Below are positions 45,351 through 54,849 of a stretch of DNA of 64,000 nt, piece after piece; the first letter of the stretch is position 1, and each line of letters begins with the position of its first letter. Both the position numbers and the translations under genes were made by a program. The stretch is taken from assembly GCA_029948255.1 (NCBI GenBank), contig JALIZF010001618.1, positions 248,001 through 312,000 on the forward strand, written 5' to 3'. The notes below the pieces were generated by a model. The model made no database searches. It was given only the letters and a program-made list of their open reading frames with translations, and was not told the DNA's origin. Origin of the DNA: Telmatactis stephensoni (taxonomy: Eukaryota > Cnidaria > Anthozoa > Actiniaria > Isophelliidae).

Positions 45351-45605
45351 CCAAATTTCAGTCAGATCACAAGACGATCAGTTGCCATGACTACTGAAGT
45401 AACGAAAAACCTAGCATCACTAACAACAGTTGGAGATGGACCAAAAGTCATACGATCCAAAAATGTGGTCGTCAGAGTAGAAAAAAACATCCCAGTATCA
45501 TTTAGCAACAAAAGAATTAAAGAAAGTCAAAGTTTGATTATTCTACCTCCTTTGGAAGATGTTTTATCAAATGAAAATGGGACTATCTCTACAATGGGTT
45601 CCCAG
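45351..45605 (+). CDS. Polycystin-1-like exon 10: GAIN domain, GC splice donor
   Basis: Encodes PNFSQITRRSVAMTTEVTKN through LPPLEDVLSNENGTISTMGSQ. Family-typical continuation (MGSQ then VIEYSSNPFNW) requires splicing after cccag at 45605, where the intron begins GCACGT: a GC-AG intron. No GT donor gives the correct continuation. 85 codons, phase 0. Confidence 0.8.
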
Positions 45606-45784
45606 GCACGTTTATCAGTAGTATTCACATTCTATACTTTATATATAACATGGGATCTTGATGGATTTTGTAGTAAATGCAAGAGGTTCGATTATATTCA
45701 TTTTGAAGAGTACCGTATGTTCCAATTAATGTTGAATCCAGTAACTGACAGGCTCGTAACATGGTATATTTTCGTCTCACTGAT

Positions 45785-45990
45785 CCCGGGTTCTTACGAA
45801 AATTTTGATTCCTGAGCCCATATTTTTAGACATTTTTGATCCCTGATCGTTGGTGCAAAAAACTGAGCTGATCCCTGATCCTGACCCAATGTCCCTGATC
45901 CTCGATCCCATCCATTTGATCCCTGAGCCCTGGCCTCTGATCCCTGATCCTGGCCATAATTTGGAGCTTGATCCCTGATCCCATATACCA
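45785..45990. repeat. Minisatellite (TGATCCCTGA(T/G)CC)n in intron 10
   Basis: About fifteen irregular units of gatccctgatcctg-like sequence. It makes an artefactual Gly/Asp/Gln/Ser-rich minus-strand frame. Confidence 0.9.
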
Positions 45991-46141
45991 TGTTACAAGC
46001 CTGAACTGAAATGTGGCTTAGGAGTCATCCAGTTAGCTTTTTTTACAGGGAGACGATCTCCGATAAAATATTCCTGCGGGCTTATGTTAAATGGTAGTTA
46101 CAGTGGAAGTTTGTATAAATCAAGCGGTTTTATTTTTTCAG

Positions 46142-46960
46142 GTCATTGAGTACTCAAGCAACCCTTTCAACTGGCATACCAGCTTTAGTTCTGTTGGCAC
46201 AGCAGTTCTTGATATCAGTCTGCATAAAGATAGTGGACAAACAATTAAAGTGAATTCTCTGAAAAACCCAGTCAGTCTTTTCCTACCCAGAACAACACAA
46301 AGAACTGGCGCAGATGATCTACCTACAGATTTCTTTCTCAAGCCAATTGAAAATATCGAGGATTTGAATACGACTCAAAATATGAATTTCCACACGATAT
46401 TCATTCCATCAGCTTATGTGACGGCTACGTTGATGCTAGTTCCAGAGAAGGGCAAGGTTTTTGAGGTCTTTATACGATCACGTGAAAAACCCACACCCAT
46501 TCATTACAACTACACTACGAAAATTCCTGATTTATCCTCATGTAATTATCAAACTATTGCACCTTCGAATCATAGTCTATGCCTTAAAGACCCCTACCAA
46601 ATTGAACTTACAAGCAACTTAACCGGTTCAACAGGTTTACATTTTATTGGTATTCGCGTTTTGTCGAGGAATTCGGAAACATTTTAAAGTTAAACGAATT
46701 AGGAGAGATCTCTATGAATTTGACAAGACCAGGCGTCAAAGAGAAGTTTCAGATTCCAGAGATAAAAATGAAATAAACAATGGTATACCAAAGAGTAGGA
46801 AATTATCCTCTAATCTTAAAGGCTACAAGAGGTCATGCATTGAAACGAAGGAGCCCAGCTACGTCCCAGTTTGTATTCAAATACAAACTCACCTCATATT
46901 TTTCGGCTTGTTTGTTTTGGTCGATTGAGAAACAAGCATGGAAGCAATCGCGGCTGCAAG
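46142..46960 (+). CDS. Polycystin-1-like exon 11: GAIN domain with three +1 frameshifts
   Basis: Starts VIEYSSNPFNWHTSFSSVGT in phase 0 and is clean to GLHFIGIRVLSRNSETF, where TAA (46685) stops the frame. Family-like sequence continues one base later: KVKRIRR...GYKRSCIETKEPSYVP. It then shifts again (near 46865) to FVFKYKLTSYFSACLFWSIE and KQAWK, and again (near 46945) to NRGCK at the donor. All three shifts are +1, and the 819-base exon is back in phase at its end. ACLFW...W...GC is the conserved pre-GPS signature, so all segments are homologous. Either base insertions in the assembly or true lesions. Confidence 0.75.
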
Positions 46961-46969
46961 GTAATTTCA

Positions 46970-47165
46970 CTTTCATTCATTCATTCATTCATTCATTCAT
47001 TCATTCATTCGTTCATTCATTCATTCATTCAGTCAGTCAGTCAGTCAGTCATTTATTTAGTCAGTCAGTCATTCATTCATTCATATATAGAGGAATTAAC
47101 TCTTATTCGTCTTTGCTTGTTGCTGCTGCTGTTGCTGTTGCTGTTGTTGTTGTTGTCGTTGTTGT
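46970..47165. repeat. (TTCA)n/(GTCA)n and (GTT)n/(GCT)n microsatellites in intron 11
   Basis: attcattcattc-type repeats from 46973 to 47085 and trinucleotide gctgttgttgtt repeats at 47116-47165. Confidence 0.95.
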
Positions 47166-47807
47166 TGCATTATCCTATATCATCATTGACATCATATTTT
47201 CCTTGTCGTCTTCTTACCGGATCTATGACTGCCGTCTAGATTCTCAGCCAACATTCTTATGATGTGTTCTAACAATACATCTTAGGAAATGCGGTGGTAA
47301 ATGTGTGTTCGTTGTTGAATGTTGCATAAACTAGTATATTCTACTTGCGCGTTTTCGCTGTAAATAAGAAAATCCACTATTCAGTTCTAGCTTAAATAAC
47401 GACACTAGAAAATTATAATATCACTAAATTTATTTGATTTTTGCTTGGAACAGCCATAACGATCGAGTATTAACAAACTTCGTAATTCGCGACATTTGAC
47501 TCGGCACGAGACGGAAATACAGGTGAACTACACGAATTTGTTGTCTCAGGCTGCGTCAATCAAATGGCATGGGTTCAACGTCCAACGGAACGAGAGAAAA
47601 ACAAACAAACAAACAAACAAACTGCGCAGTGTTCCAGATGTTTGATGAGCGTGCTCTTCCAAATAGTTATTAATAACTGAGTATGATAAAACTCAATATC
47701 CAGGGCAACAAAATACCCTTCAAAGCCAGTGAATTTGGCCGAATAAATGTTGAAATTTTATATTGTTATTGGTATATATATAACTTCCACATTTTTTCCT
47801 TTTCTAG

Positions 47808-48044
47808 CTTGGAAAGCACTCTAATTCAACTCATGTCCATTGCCTCTGTCATCACATGACTGCGTTTGGAGGTGATTTCTTTGTTGCTCCAAACCCTATA
47901 GATTTTGATCATGTGCTGTTGGAGTTTGGCAGACTGCGGGAATCGGGGAACTATGTCGTCTTGACGACAATTTCTTTGATGTGGACAGCGTTCATTATTG
48001 GTCTTGTGTTTGCAAGGAGGGCTGATTTAAATGACAAGCGAAAG
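47808..48044 (+). CDS. Polycystin-1-like exon 12: GPS motif and TM1
   Basis: Encodes LGKHSNSTHVHCLCHHMTAF: the GPS autoproteolysis site with the paired Cys (HCLCHH) and scissile M/T (usually L/T or L/S). FGGDFFVAPNPIDFDHV follows, which matches the family, then TM1 (YVVLTTISLMWTAFIIGLVF) and the basic ARRADLNDKRK. Phase 0 at both ends. Confidence 0.9.
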
Positions 48045-48438
48045 GTAAGTTTGCCCGAGAAGAAGCTAGCATAGGGAAAGGACCAACGCTAAATGAATAT
48101 CAACAGAACATTTTATATTTACTTGCCCGAATTTGCACGCCCCAGCCTACTGAGCACATCTACAATTACCCGGCCCCTTCTCAGTCTACGGCTGTAGGCT
48201 GGACGTATCTTGTTAATAAGGGGCTTTTCTGGAGGTCAGTCCAGAATTTCATGTTAAATTTGCCTAGGCCATTACCACTGAATGTCACGTTACAAGGTTC
48301 GCCTCCAATAGATTATACATTTTTACGAAGATCTCCGCTGCAGCTAAATGTGGCCAATTAGGCACTATGTGTTCTGGTTTCTAGCGACGGCACAGTTTCC
48401 TTTCATAGTTAATTTGTTAAAAATATTTTTTCTGTCAG

Positions 48439-49714
48439 ATTATCAACTGCACAATCAACCAAGCTGATACGTTCAAAGGCAATAAAACAGTATATAAAAT
48501 ATCCATTCAAACGGGCTATCGGTTAGGATCAGGAACTACAGCCAGCTGTCGGACTTATTCTACACGGAATAAATCAGTCTATACCATGTATACTTCAACA
48601 ATGATGACTATTAGCAGGAAGCTCTTTGCTAGGGGAAGCGTTAATACCTACTGGATTAAAGTGTCAGAAAACATCGGAGATATATTTAAGATTAAACTTT
48701 GGCACAACAATACTGGTGAAAATCCTGAATGGTTTGTTAACGATATTGTCATAAGTGAAGAAGATGGATCAGGTCAATGGAGCTTTCTTGTCAATCGCTG
48801 GCTTGCGGTAGACAAGGATGGAGTCATCGCTAATGTGTCACGATCTGGAGAAAAAGAGGTTAAGAAATTAAAAAACAGGTTTTACTCAAGAGCAGCCAAA
48901 CAGTTTACAGACTCACATCTATGGTTGTCTTTGTTCACTAAAAGTGTACACAGCACTTTCACGCGTTGTCAAAGACTCGCTTGCTGTTTCCTTGTCCTGA
49001 CATCAACAATGGTGGCTAATGCGATGTTCTATCGTTTCCCCTGCTGCTCCAGGAGAAACATTTTTTGTTGGTCCTTTTCAAATCAACGTGAGAGCCATCA
49101 AAACCGGTATACAAAGTGCCCTCATTACTCTTCCAATAACTGTTCTTGTTACAATGATTTTCCAGAAAGTAAAATCCAAAACGACAATACTTGATAGAGG
49201 AATTATATTACAAGAGGAAAATGTTCAAGGTTTTATTCCGAGAAAGTGTATTGTATTGGCGTGGTTCCTCTGCATAGTGGGATCAGTCGTCTCGTCGGTG
49301 TTCACTGTCTTTTATAGCTTGATGTGGGGAGCTGACATCGCCAATCAATGGCTTGCATCGACAGTGATATCTTTTACGCAAGATGTTTTTATTGACCAGC
49401 CTATCAAAATTATTATTTTAGTATCCTTGCTGGCAATGATTATCAAAAAGCCAATAGATAACCGGCAAGATGTCACGGAATCAGTAAAACGTGACACTCT
49501 TGCAAGTCAAGCAATTGCAATTCCTCTTGAGGACACATTAGCTAAACAACGCAACATCAAAGTAGCTATGCGAAGAACAAAGCGGTTCCTGTTAGAGATT
49601 GGGTACTATATGATGTTTGTAGTTCTGGTATTTATAGTCTGTTATGGAAGTGCCAATAATCAAAGGTTCCAGCAAACTAATTCCTTAAGTATGTTGGTCA
49701 AAGGTTTTCATAAG
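48439..49714 (+). CDS. Polycystin-1-like exon 13: PLAT/LH2 domain and TM2-TM6
   Basis: PLAT starts VYKISIQTGYRLGSGTTA, then KLFARGSVNTYW, GDIFKIKLWHNNTGENPEWF and QWSFLVNRWLAVDKDG, and is followed by DSHLWLSLF and TM2 (LACCFLVLTSTMVANAMFY). PLAT domains bind lipid or protein partners on the cytosolic side. Between GTTA and KLFARGS the open frame reads unlike the family, but the +1 and +2 frames give AVGLILHGINQS and YHVYFNNDD, so three +1 shifts appear to compensate. Another +1 shift near 49035 is uncompensated; after it TM3-TM6 (VRAIKTGIQSALITLPITVL to IGYYMMFVVLVFIVCYGS) are clean. Confidence 0.85.
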
Positions 49715-49998
49715 GTATCGTAAAGTCATGAACACAATACACGGACCGTAGGAGAATCTTTGTTTTGGACGAGTAGAATACTTGCTCTTGTAATAAACTC
49801 AATTGCAAACCTCGTCACTAACTACCTCCTAACTGACTCGCTCTATGAAAATGCCCTGTCGCTTGGCTATAAAATTTAATACATCACTACTAAAATGTTA
49901 CAGGATAGGAACTAAACACCAAGTCATCAGTATTTCAGCCAATGACCATGATTCCGTACTTGCATGCCACGTGACATTTTGACATGCTTTGAGCTTAA

Positions 49999-50250
49999 TG
50001 CAGCAGCAAGTGATAACATCTGCAGTATGTCTCCAACTTCTATTGTCTTGGACAAATAATTGATAATTTTGAAAGGATAATTTCTAGCTGTTCGTACTTC
50101 TGCACTTCGACTGTAATGCTCCGAAAAACCTTGAGGAGAATATATACGGCTCTCTTTATGAGAAGAGGTAGCCAGGTTAAAACCGTAATTGAGGCCACTT
50201 TCCGTCCAGCGGTTCGCGCATACTCGTCATGTTATCACTTGCTGTTGCTT
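49999..50250 (+). repeat. Dispersed repeat (AGCAAGTGATAACATC tips), copy in intron 13
   Basis: Tips gcagcaagtgataacatc and tgttatcacttgctgttgct are inverted. Other copies at 51130-51380 and (reverse) 29150-29285. Confidence 0.75.
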
Positions 50251-50376
50251 AATGCCACTTGTTGGTCACCTTATTTGCTCGCCTTCAGTGTTAATCCTTA
50301 AAATTACGAAACACGAAAAAGTGTTCACCTCGAACAAAGATTATTAATTAGGCCAAGCGAATAAAGTCTACACAAA

Positions 50377-50636
50377 ATTGCCCTATCGCATAATGACGTC
50401 ACAGTTTGTTTACATTGGGGATAGATGCTCAGAAACAGTGGAAATTGGGACCTATTAATATTCCTTTTCGAAGTAGAACTTCAATGTATCGAGTTTTGAT
50501 ATATATCATGTATCAGTGATTGCTCATCTGCATTTTATTTGATATGCAATCACTCTGATCCCCTCTGGCGACCATAATTCTTAGCGTCAAAACAATAGAA
50601 TGTTTTGGTGTGACGTCATTATGCGATAGGGCAATT
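50377..50636. mobile_element. MITE, TIR ATTGCCCTATCGCATAATGA
   Basis: Perfect tips attgccctatcgcataatga and its complement ending gggcaatt enclose gcaatcactctg and gattgctcatctgc inverted blocks. Confidence 0.85.
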
Positions 50637-51129
50637 CATACACTCAGTTTGTTGTTAACCCTGGAACTGGTTTCACTCGCTTATTTGTACAACCGGGGTA
50701 AGGTCTTAAGGCCGGGTCTCTATAACGGCTAAATAAGATAAGAACTAACAGTGTCACCATGATTTCAAATTAAAATTCAAGGGGACAGGGTAGTTTCCTT
50801 ATATGGATAAAGGAGACAGGGTGGTTTCCTAATATGGAGATGACGCGTCATCATCTGGCATCAAGTATAACACGATGACTCGGTATTTCGTTCCGACCCT
50901 GTAACATTTTAGTGTAAATTTATAGCCAAGCGATCGGGTATTTTTAAGAGCGTGTCGTTACGGAGGGAAGTACAGTTAGTGACGAGTTTTGAATAATTTA
51001 TATATTACAACAACAAGTATTTGACTCGTCACCAAACAAAGATTCTCCTACAGCCCGTGCACAAAAGCATTGCTTTGTATACTAATCAACACGTTGTGAT
51101 GCTGATTTTCAGACGAGGTTCCGGCTATT

Positions 51130-51380
51130 GCTAGCAGCAAGTGATAACATCTGCGCATGTCTCCAACTTCTATTGTCTTGGGCACTGATGGATAATTTTG
51201 AAAGGATAATTTCTAGCTGTTCATACTTCTGCACTCGGATGTAATGCTCCGAAAAACTTTGGGGAGACTATATACGACTCTATTTATGAGAGAGGTAGCC
51301 CTAAGCCAGGTTAAAACCGTAATTGAGGCCACTTCCGTCCAGCGGCTCGCGCATACTCGTCACGTTATCACTTGCTGTTG
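51130..51380 (+). repeat. Dispersed repeat (AGCAAGTGATAACATC tips), second intronic copy
   Basis: Nearly the same sequence as 49999-50250 in the same orientation, 1.13 kb apart, so exchange between them could delete the intervening DNA. Confidence 0.75.
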
Positions 51381-51389
51381 CTATTGCTG

Positions 51390-51540
51390 GGTTTCATCCA
51401 TTCCTTTGGGAATTCAGAGGACAATAGAGCGGTAGCCATGTTGGATGAGCAAACAAGTGACGCTAATGAGAAATCTTTTGTTGAAGTTCATCCAAGATGG
51501 CTGCCGTGACGTCACATGCAACTCATGAATTCGAAAGGCC
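51390..51540. repeat. Inverted relative of the repeat at 29735-29880
   Basis: Contains ggtagccatgttggatgagc-like and gatggctgccgtgacgtcac, reverse-complementary to 29735-29880. Confidence 0.65.
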
Positions 51541-51635
51541 ATTAACGCTGCTCCATGCAAGATATTATCTTAAATTATCCATTCAGTAGCCTAATCGCAC
51601 CTCTGACATTCAAGGACGGACCTGAATAACCTTAA

Positions 51636-51867
51636 AGGGAGCTTAAGCAGGAGACGTTTTTGTCAACACGGACGTCACACGCGCGTTTTCGTTCATCCGT
51701 TCGCCGTTATAGATGAGGTTACTGTTCTTGGTAGAAAATGAAAAAGCCTTAACTGACCTTCTGCTTAACGAAAACGGACAGATCATCTATGATGGCGAGC
51801 GGATGAAGAAGAACGTACACTGCGGTGGCGTCCGCGTTGACAAAAACGTCTCCTGCTTAAGCTCCCT
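51636..51867. mobile_element. MITE, TIR AGGGAGCTTAAGCAGGAGAC
   Basis: Perfect tips agggagcttaagcaggagac and complement (51848-51867) with cgtttttgtcaac/gttgacaaaaacg continuing the arms; the core is moderately palindromic (cgttcatccgttcgcc and complement). Confidence 0.85.
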
Positions 51868-51950
51868 ATAATAGCAATGTAAAGTGTAGAAAGTATAAAT
51901 ATAGTAACGAATTGAGTTGTTCTGACCTCATTTGTTGTAATGTTATATAG

Positions 51951-52122
51951 GTTTCAGATCCACAATCATTTTGGCGATGGCTTGAAAACGAGGCAGTATC
52001 ATTCCTGTACAAAATCACGTGGTATAATGGTCAGACTTTTGAAAGTCAAGAGGGATACATAAGTAACAAGGAACTTTATCTAATAGGAATGCCTCGCATT
52101 AGGCAATTGAGAATACTACCAG
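51951..52122 (+). CDS. Polycystin-1-like exon 14: start of extracellular TOP/polycystin domain
   Basis: Encodes VSDPQSFWRWLENEAVSFLY, WYNGQTFESQ and a run ending LIGMPRIRQLRILP. The FW.WLE...V..LY motif follows TM6 in all polycystins and opens the TOP domain. Phase continuous with exon 13; leaves one base for exon 15. Confidence 0.9.
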
Positions 52123-52162
52123 GTCAGTGTAACCACTGCTTATTACCAACCGTACGTATTTC

Positions 52163-52632
52163 TATTAGCTGTTTACATAATTGCGCGCGCGCGTCACCGA
52201 GACAAAAGTCTGGACTGGGAATAGGGCAGTAGGTTACCGTGAGGCCAACAAAGTGTTAAGATGATCACACAAATAGGATGTTCATGTTAGCATATCATTT
52301 TACTGCGGTTTTCGATATTCTAGGAGCTCTGACAATCAAACCACTATTGGGAGATTTTGCTTCCATCAAAGTATAAAATCAAAAGTACGGAGAACTACTG
52401 ATATCAAGATAATAGCATCGCTAATATATATCTTCTAAAGATTTGGTCATTTGGTAGGAAGATAGGCATTTTTATATAATCAACTTTTCAATTTCTTGTT
52501 TTGGTCAGCGGAAGGATATAACCAAATTCCAACAGACTGTTTGAAGGTCAGAGTTCCCAGAATATTGAAAACCGCAGTACCCCAAGTCCAGACTTTTATC
52601 TGGTTCAGCGTGTAATTATGCAAACGGCAATA
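52163..52632. mobile_element. Long palindromic element in intron 14
   Basis: Outer arms gctgtttacataattgcgcg...aaaagtctggac and complement (gtccagacttt...aattatgcaaac); second arms actgcggttttcgatattct and complement. Almost fills the last intron. No coding content. Confidence 0.75.
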
Positions 52633-52833
52633 CTACTGTAGCTTATTTGTCATAGTCTCTAGGGTGTCGACCATTGTATGTTGTATTGATGATGATGATG
52701 ATGATGATTGTATAACATTATCATTGCACGCTTGTTGCCAGTCGATAGACGATCGATAGTTTTTGCTACCAGTCAGTCTTTATGTAGTGTTTGGATGGGC
52801 TTTTGCAATAATAACAATATGAACTTTTTTCAG

Positions 52834-54194
52834 ATTATTCCTGTCTGGAGAGAACACCCTCTTCATTGAGACACTACTTCACTATCTGTGTACCTGAATA
52901 CAACTTTTTAAATGAAGATAAAACTCCCTTTAGCCTTGCTGGCTGGCGAACAGCGCCAAGCAACATCACTGAATACTTAACTGACTTTAAACTAAAAGAA
53001 ATCTGTCCTGCACCTTGGAGATACTCAACGTTTCAATCACTGGAGACCTTGCCATTTATTGGGTCAGATATTTTGTATGGTGGTGGAGGATTTGTTGCTG
53101 ATTTGGGCTATAACAAATCAACAGCTATGGGTGTGGCTTCTAATTTAAAAGAAAATAATTGGATCGATAAGCACACTGCTGCGATATTCGTGGAGTTCAC
53201 TGTATTCAGTCCTTCTACGTTGCTGTTCAGCTCAATTAAGTTGCTGTTTGAGCGATTCTCATCGGGATCAACAAATACAATTCAACGCATTAGCACCATA
53301 ATAGTGTACTCCTCGACTAACAAGGTTTTGCTTCAAATTTGTCATTTTTTTCTAATGATAATAATCTTAGTCACAATTGCTTTGGAAATGAAAACCATTT
53401 ACCAGAAAAGAGTTACATATTTTAAAGATCCTTGGAACTTGGTTGAGTGGCTTCAAATTGCCGCTGTGATGGCTTCCATTTTTACGTTTCACTTCAAGGA
53501 GAGTAATACAGGAAACTTTTTAACCAAAGTTCAGGCCAACCCATATGAGACATCGAGCAGTGATTATATAGTCTTATGGTCTGATGTGGAAACATTACTC
53601 TTATCGTTTTTGATATTTATTCTGACACTGAAGTTATTAAGGATTCTACGATTTAATCGTTCTATACGACAGTTTAGCAAATGCTTAAGGTGGTTGCGAA
53701 GAATGTTTGGTGCTTTATGCATTATGTTTATCATTACAATGACAGCGTTGTCATTCATGGCATATATTTTATTTGGACAAATCTCCTATGGTTTTGCAAC
53801 ATACTTAAGAACTTTTAGCAAACTGGTTCATCTTCTGGCAGGTGGAAAACTCTTTGCAATGGAGTTTCACCTCTCGGAAAGTCCACTTGGCCTTCTGTTT
53901 GTGATTCTTTACACGTTTACAACATCGATTATTCTACTAAATATTATTATATCAACAGTCTTCGATAGTCTGGAGAATGCATATCATCATAATTATGACG
54001 ACAATTTGCACTTGAAGTTCTTCGTTGAGAAGTGGTTTAGTTCTTTAGTGCGCCGAAAAAGGCTAAGATCAATGAACAAAAAACAGGACCCAACACAAGA
54101 AAATTCTTGCAAGAAACACGTCAATAGGAAGCAAAATATAGCAGTATTATTTAACAATGCAGAAACGTTTGATTACAGAGAAACGTCGCTTTGA
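52834..54194 (+). CDS. Polycystin-1-like exon 15: polycystin cation channel domain, C-terminus
   Basis: A 450-codon final exon without lesions. The TOP domain continues (DYSCLERTPSSLRHYF, APWRYS, GFVADLGYNKSTAMGVASNL, IDKHTAAIFVEFTVFSPSTL). Then come VLLQICHFFLMIIILVTIAL (S2), WNLVEWLQIAAVMASIF (S3), VETLLLSFLIFILTLKLLRI (S4, few charges, as usual in PKD1 types), GALCIMFIITMTALSFMAYI (S5), a short pore loop LVHLLAGGKLFAME, and LLFVILYTFTTSIILLNIII (S6). The C-tail is about 80 residues, basic, with no clear coiled coil. Stop at 54192-54194. Strong purifying signal by eye compared with exons 11 and 13. Confidence 0.93.
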
Positions 54195-54534
54195 CTTTCC
54201 TTCATTAATCAATTTTCCGCACTTAATTGAGTCAGATAAACATATATCTAATCATTAATGACATAGTATAGTAGCTTTTTTTAAAAAAAGCTTAAGATTG
54301 ATGAGCTTTCTTTACTCAAGAATGACACCATGATGGGTAAAAAGGTGGAATGATTCTAAAACAAATTGGTGCTAGTAAAATATATTTATAATATATCTTC
54401 AAATAACCATGCGTAAACGAAACGAAGCTGAAGGAGTGTTTCTCGGCTTGCGCATTCTCATTGCCAGAAATATATGGCCACCTGTGCCCGGAGAACATTA
54501 GTGGAGTACAAGAACAAGTATAAGAAAATGGTTC

Positions 54535-54695
54535 TACTTTGTGCAACAAATTTTCACAACCTGCAACATTGTTTTTTGTGCATGACAAGTTGCGCGCGGG
54601 GTTGTAATACTCCAGCAACATCGCTCTACAACTTGCAACGCAACAATGTTGTCCAACAAGTTGCACGATTTTGCTGCTCGTATTACCGTACCTTT
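54535..54695. repeat. Decayed relative of the GTAATACGAGCAAC palindrome
   Basis: Shares aacttgcaacgcaacaatgt, acaagttgcacgattttg and gctcgtattac with 19004-19273; here only one half is well preserved. Confidence 0.65.
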
Positions 54696-54849
54696 ATGAA
54701 TAGCGTGGACGCCATTTTGTTTTGTAATTGCTTATATACTCGACCTAGTCCTTGTCGATCACACCAGCAGTCGTCTAAAGCGCAGCAAAGTCTATAAAAA
54801 CTAAACGAACAATATAATTGACAAAATAAAGAAATGTAAAAGCGAATAG

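Larger units (their letters stand above)
49740..51062. repeat. Nested fold-back repeat in intron 13
   Basis: Outer arms (cggaccgtaggagaatcttt at 49742 and complement at about 51043; cgtcactaac and gttagtgacg; gcttggctataaa and tttatagccaagc; ctaaaatgttacagg and cctgtaacattttag) are inverted across 1.3 kb. A separate palindromic element (50377-50636) sits inside. Confidence 0.75.
33063..54194 (+). other. Gene model: polycystin-1-like protein (F5/8C-REJ-GPS-PLAT-PKD channel), 15 exons
   Basis: Reconstructed exons: 33063-33159, 36198-36523, 38133-38271, 39433-39491, 40050-40200, 41862-42585, 43069-43850, 44342-44467, 44864-45076, 45351-45605, 46142-46960, 47808-48044, 48439-49714, 51951-52122, 52834-54194 (about 2,240 codons). 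Splice phases agree at every junction except exon 7 to 8. The protein would be a large 11-helix membrane receptor-channel subunit of the polycystin-1 family, which in animals acts at cilia, sperm or sensory membranes, usually with a polycystin-2 partner. Odd points: GC donors at introns 1 and 10, clustered +1 frameshifts in exons 11 and 13, and an unusual N-terminal discoidin domain. The frameshifts may be assembly errors or real decay; the channel exon is intact. Confidence 0.8.

Noticed and set aside
45794..45991. Gly/Asp/Gln/Ser-rich minus-strand protein
   Set aside because: Minisatellite in the GC-AG intron of the polycystin-like gene.
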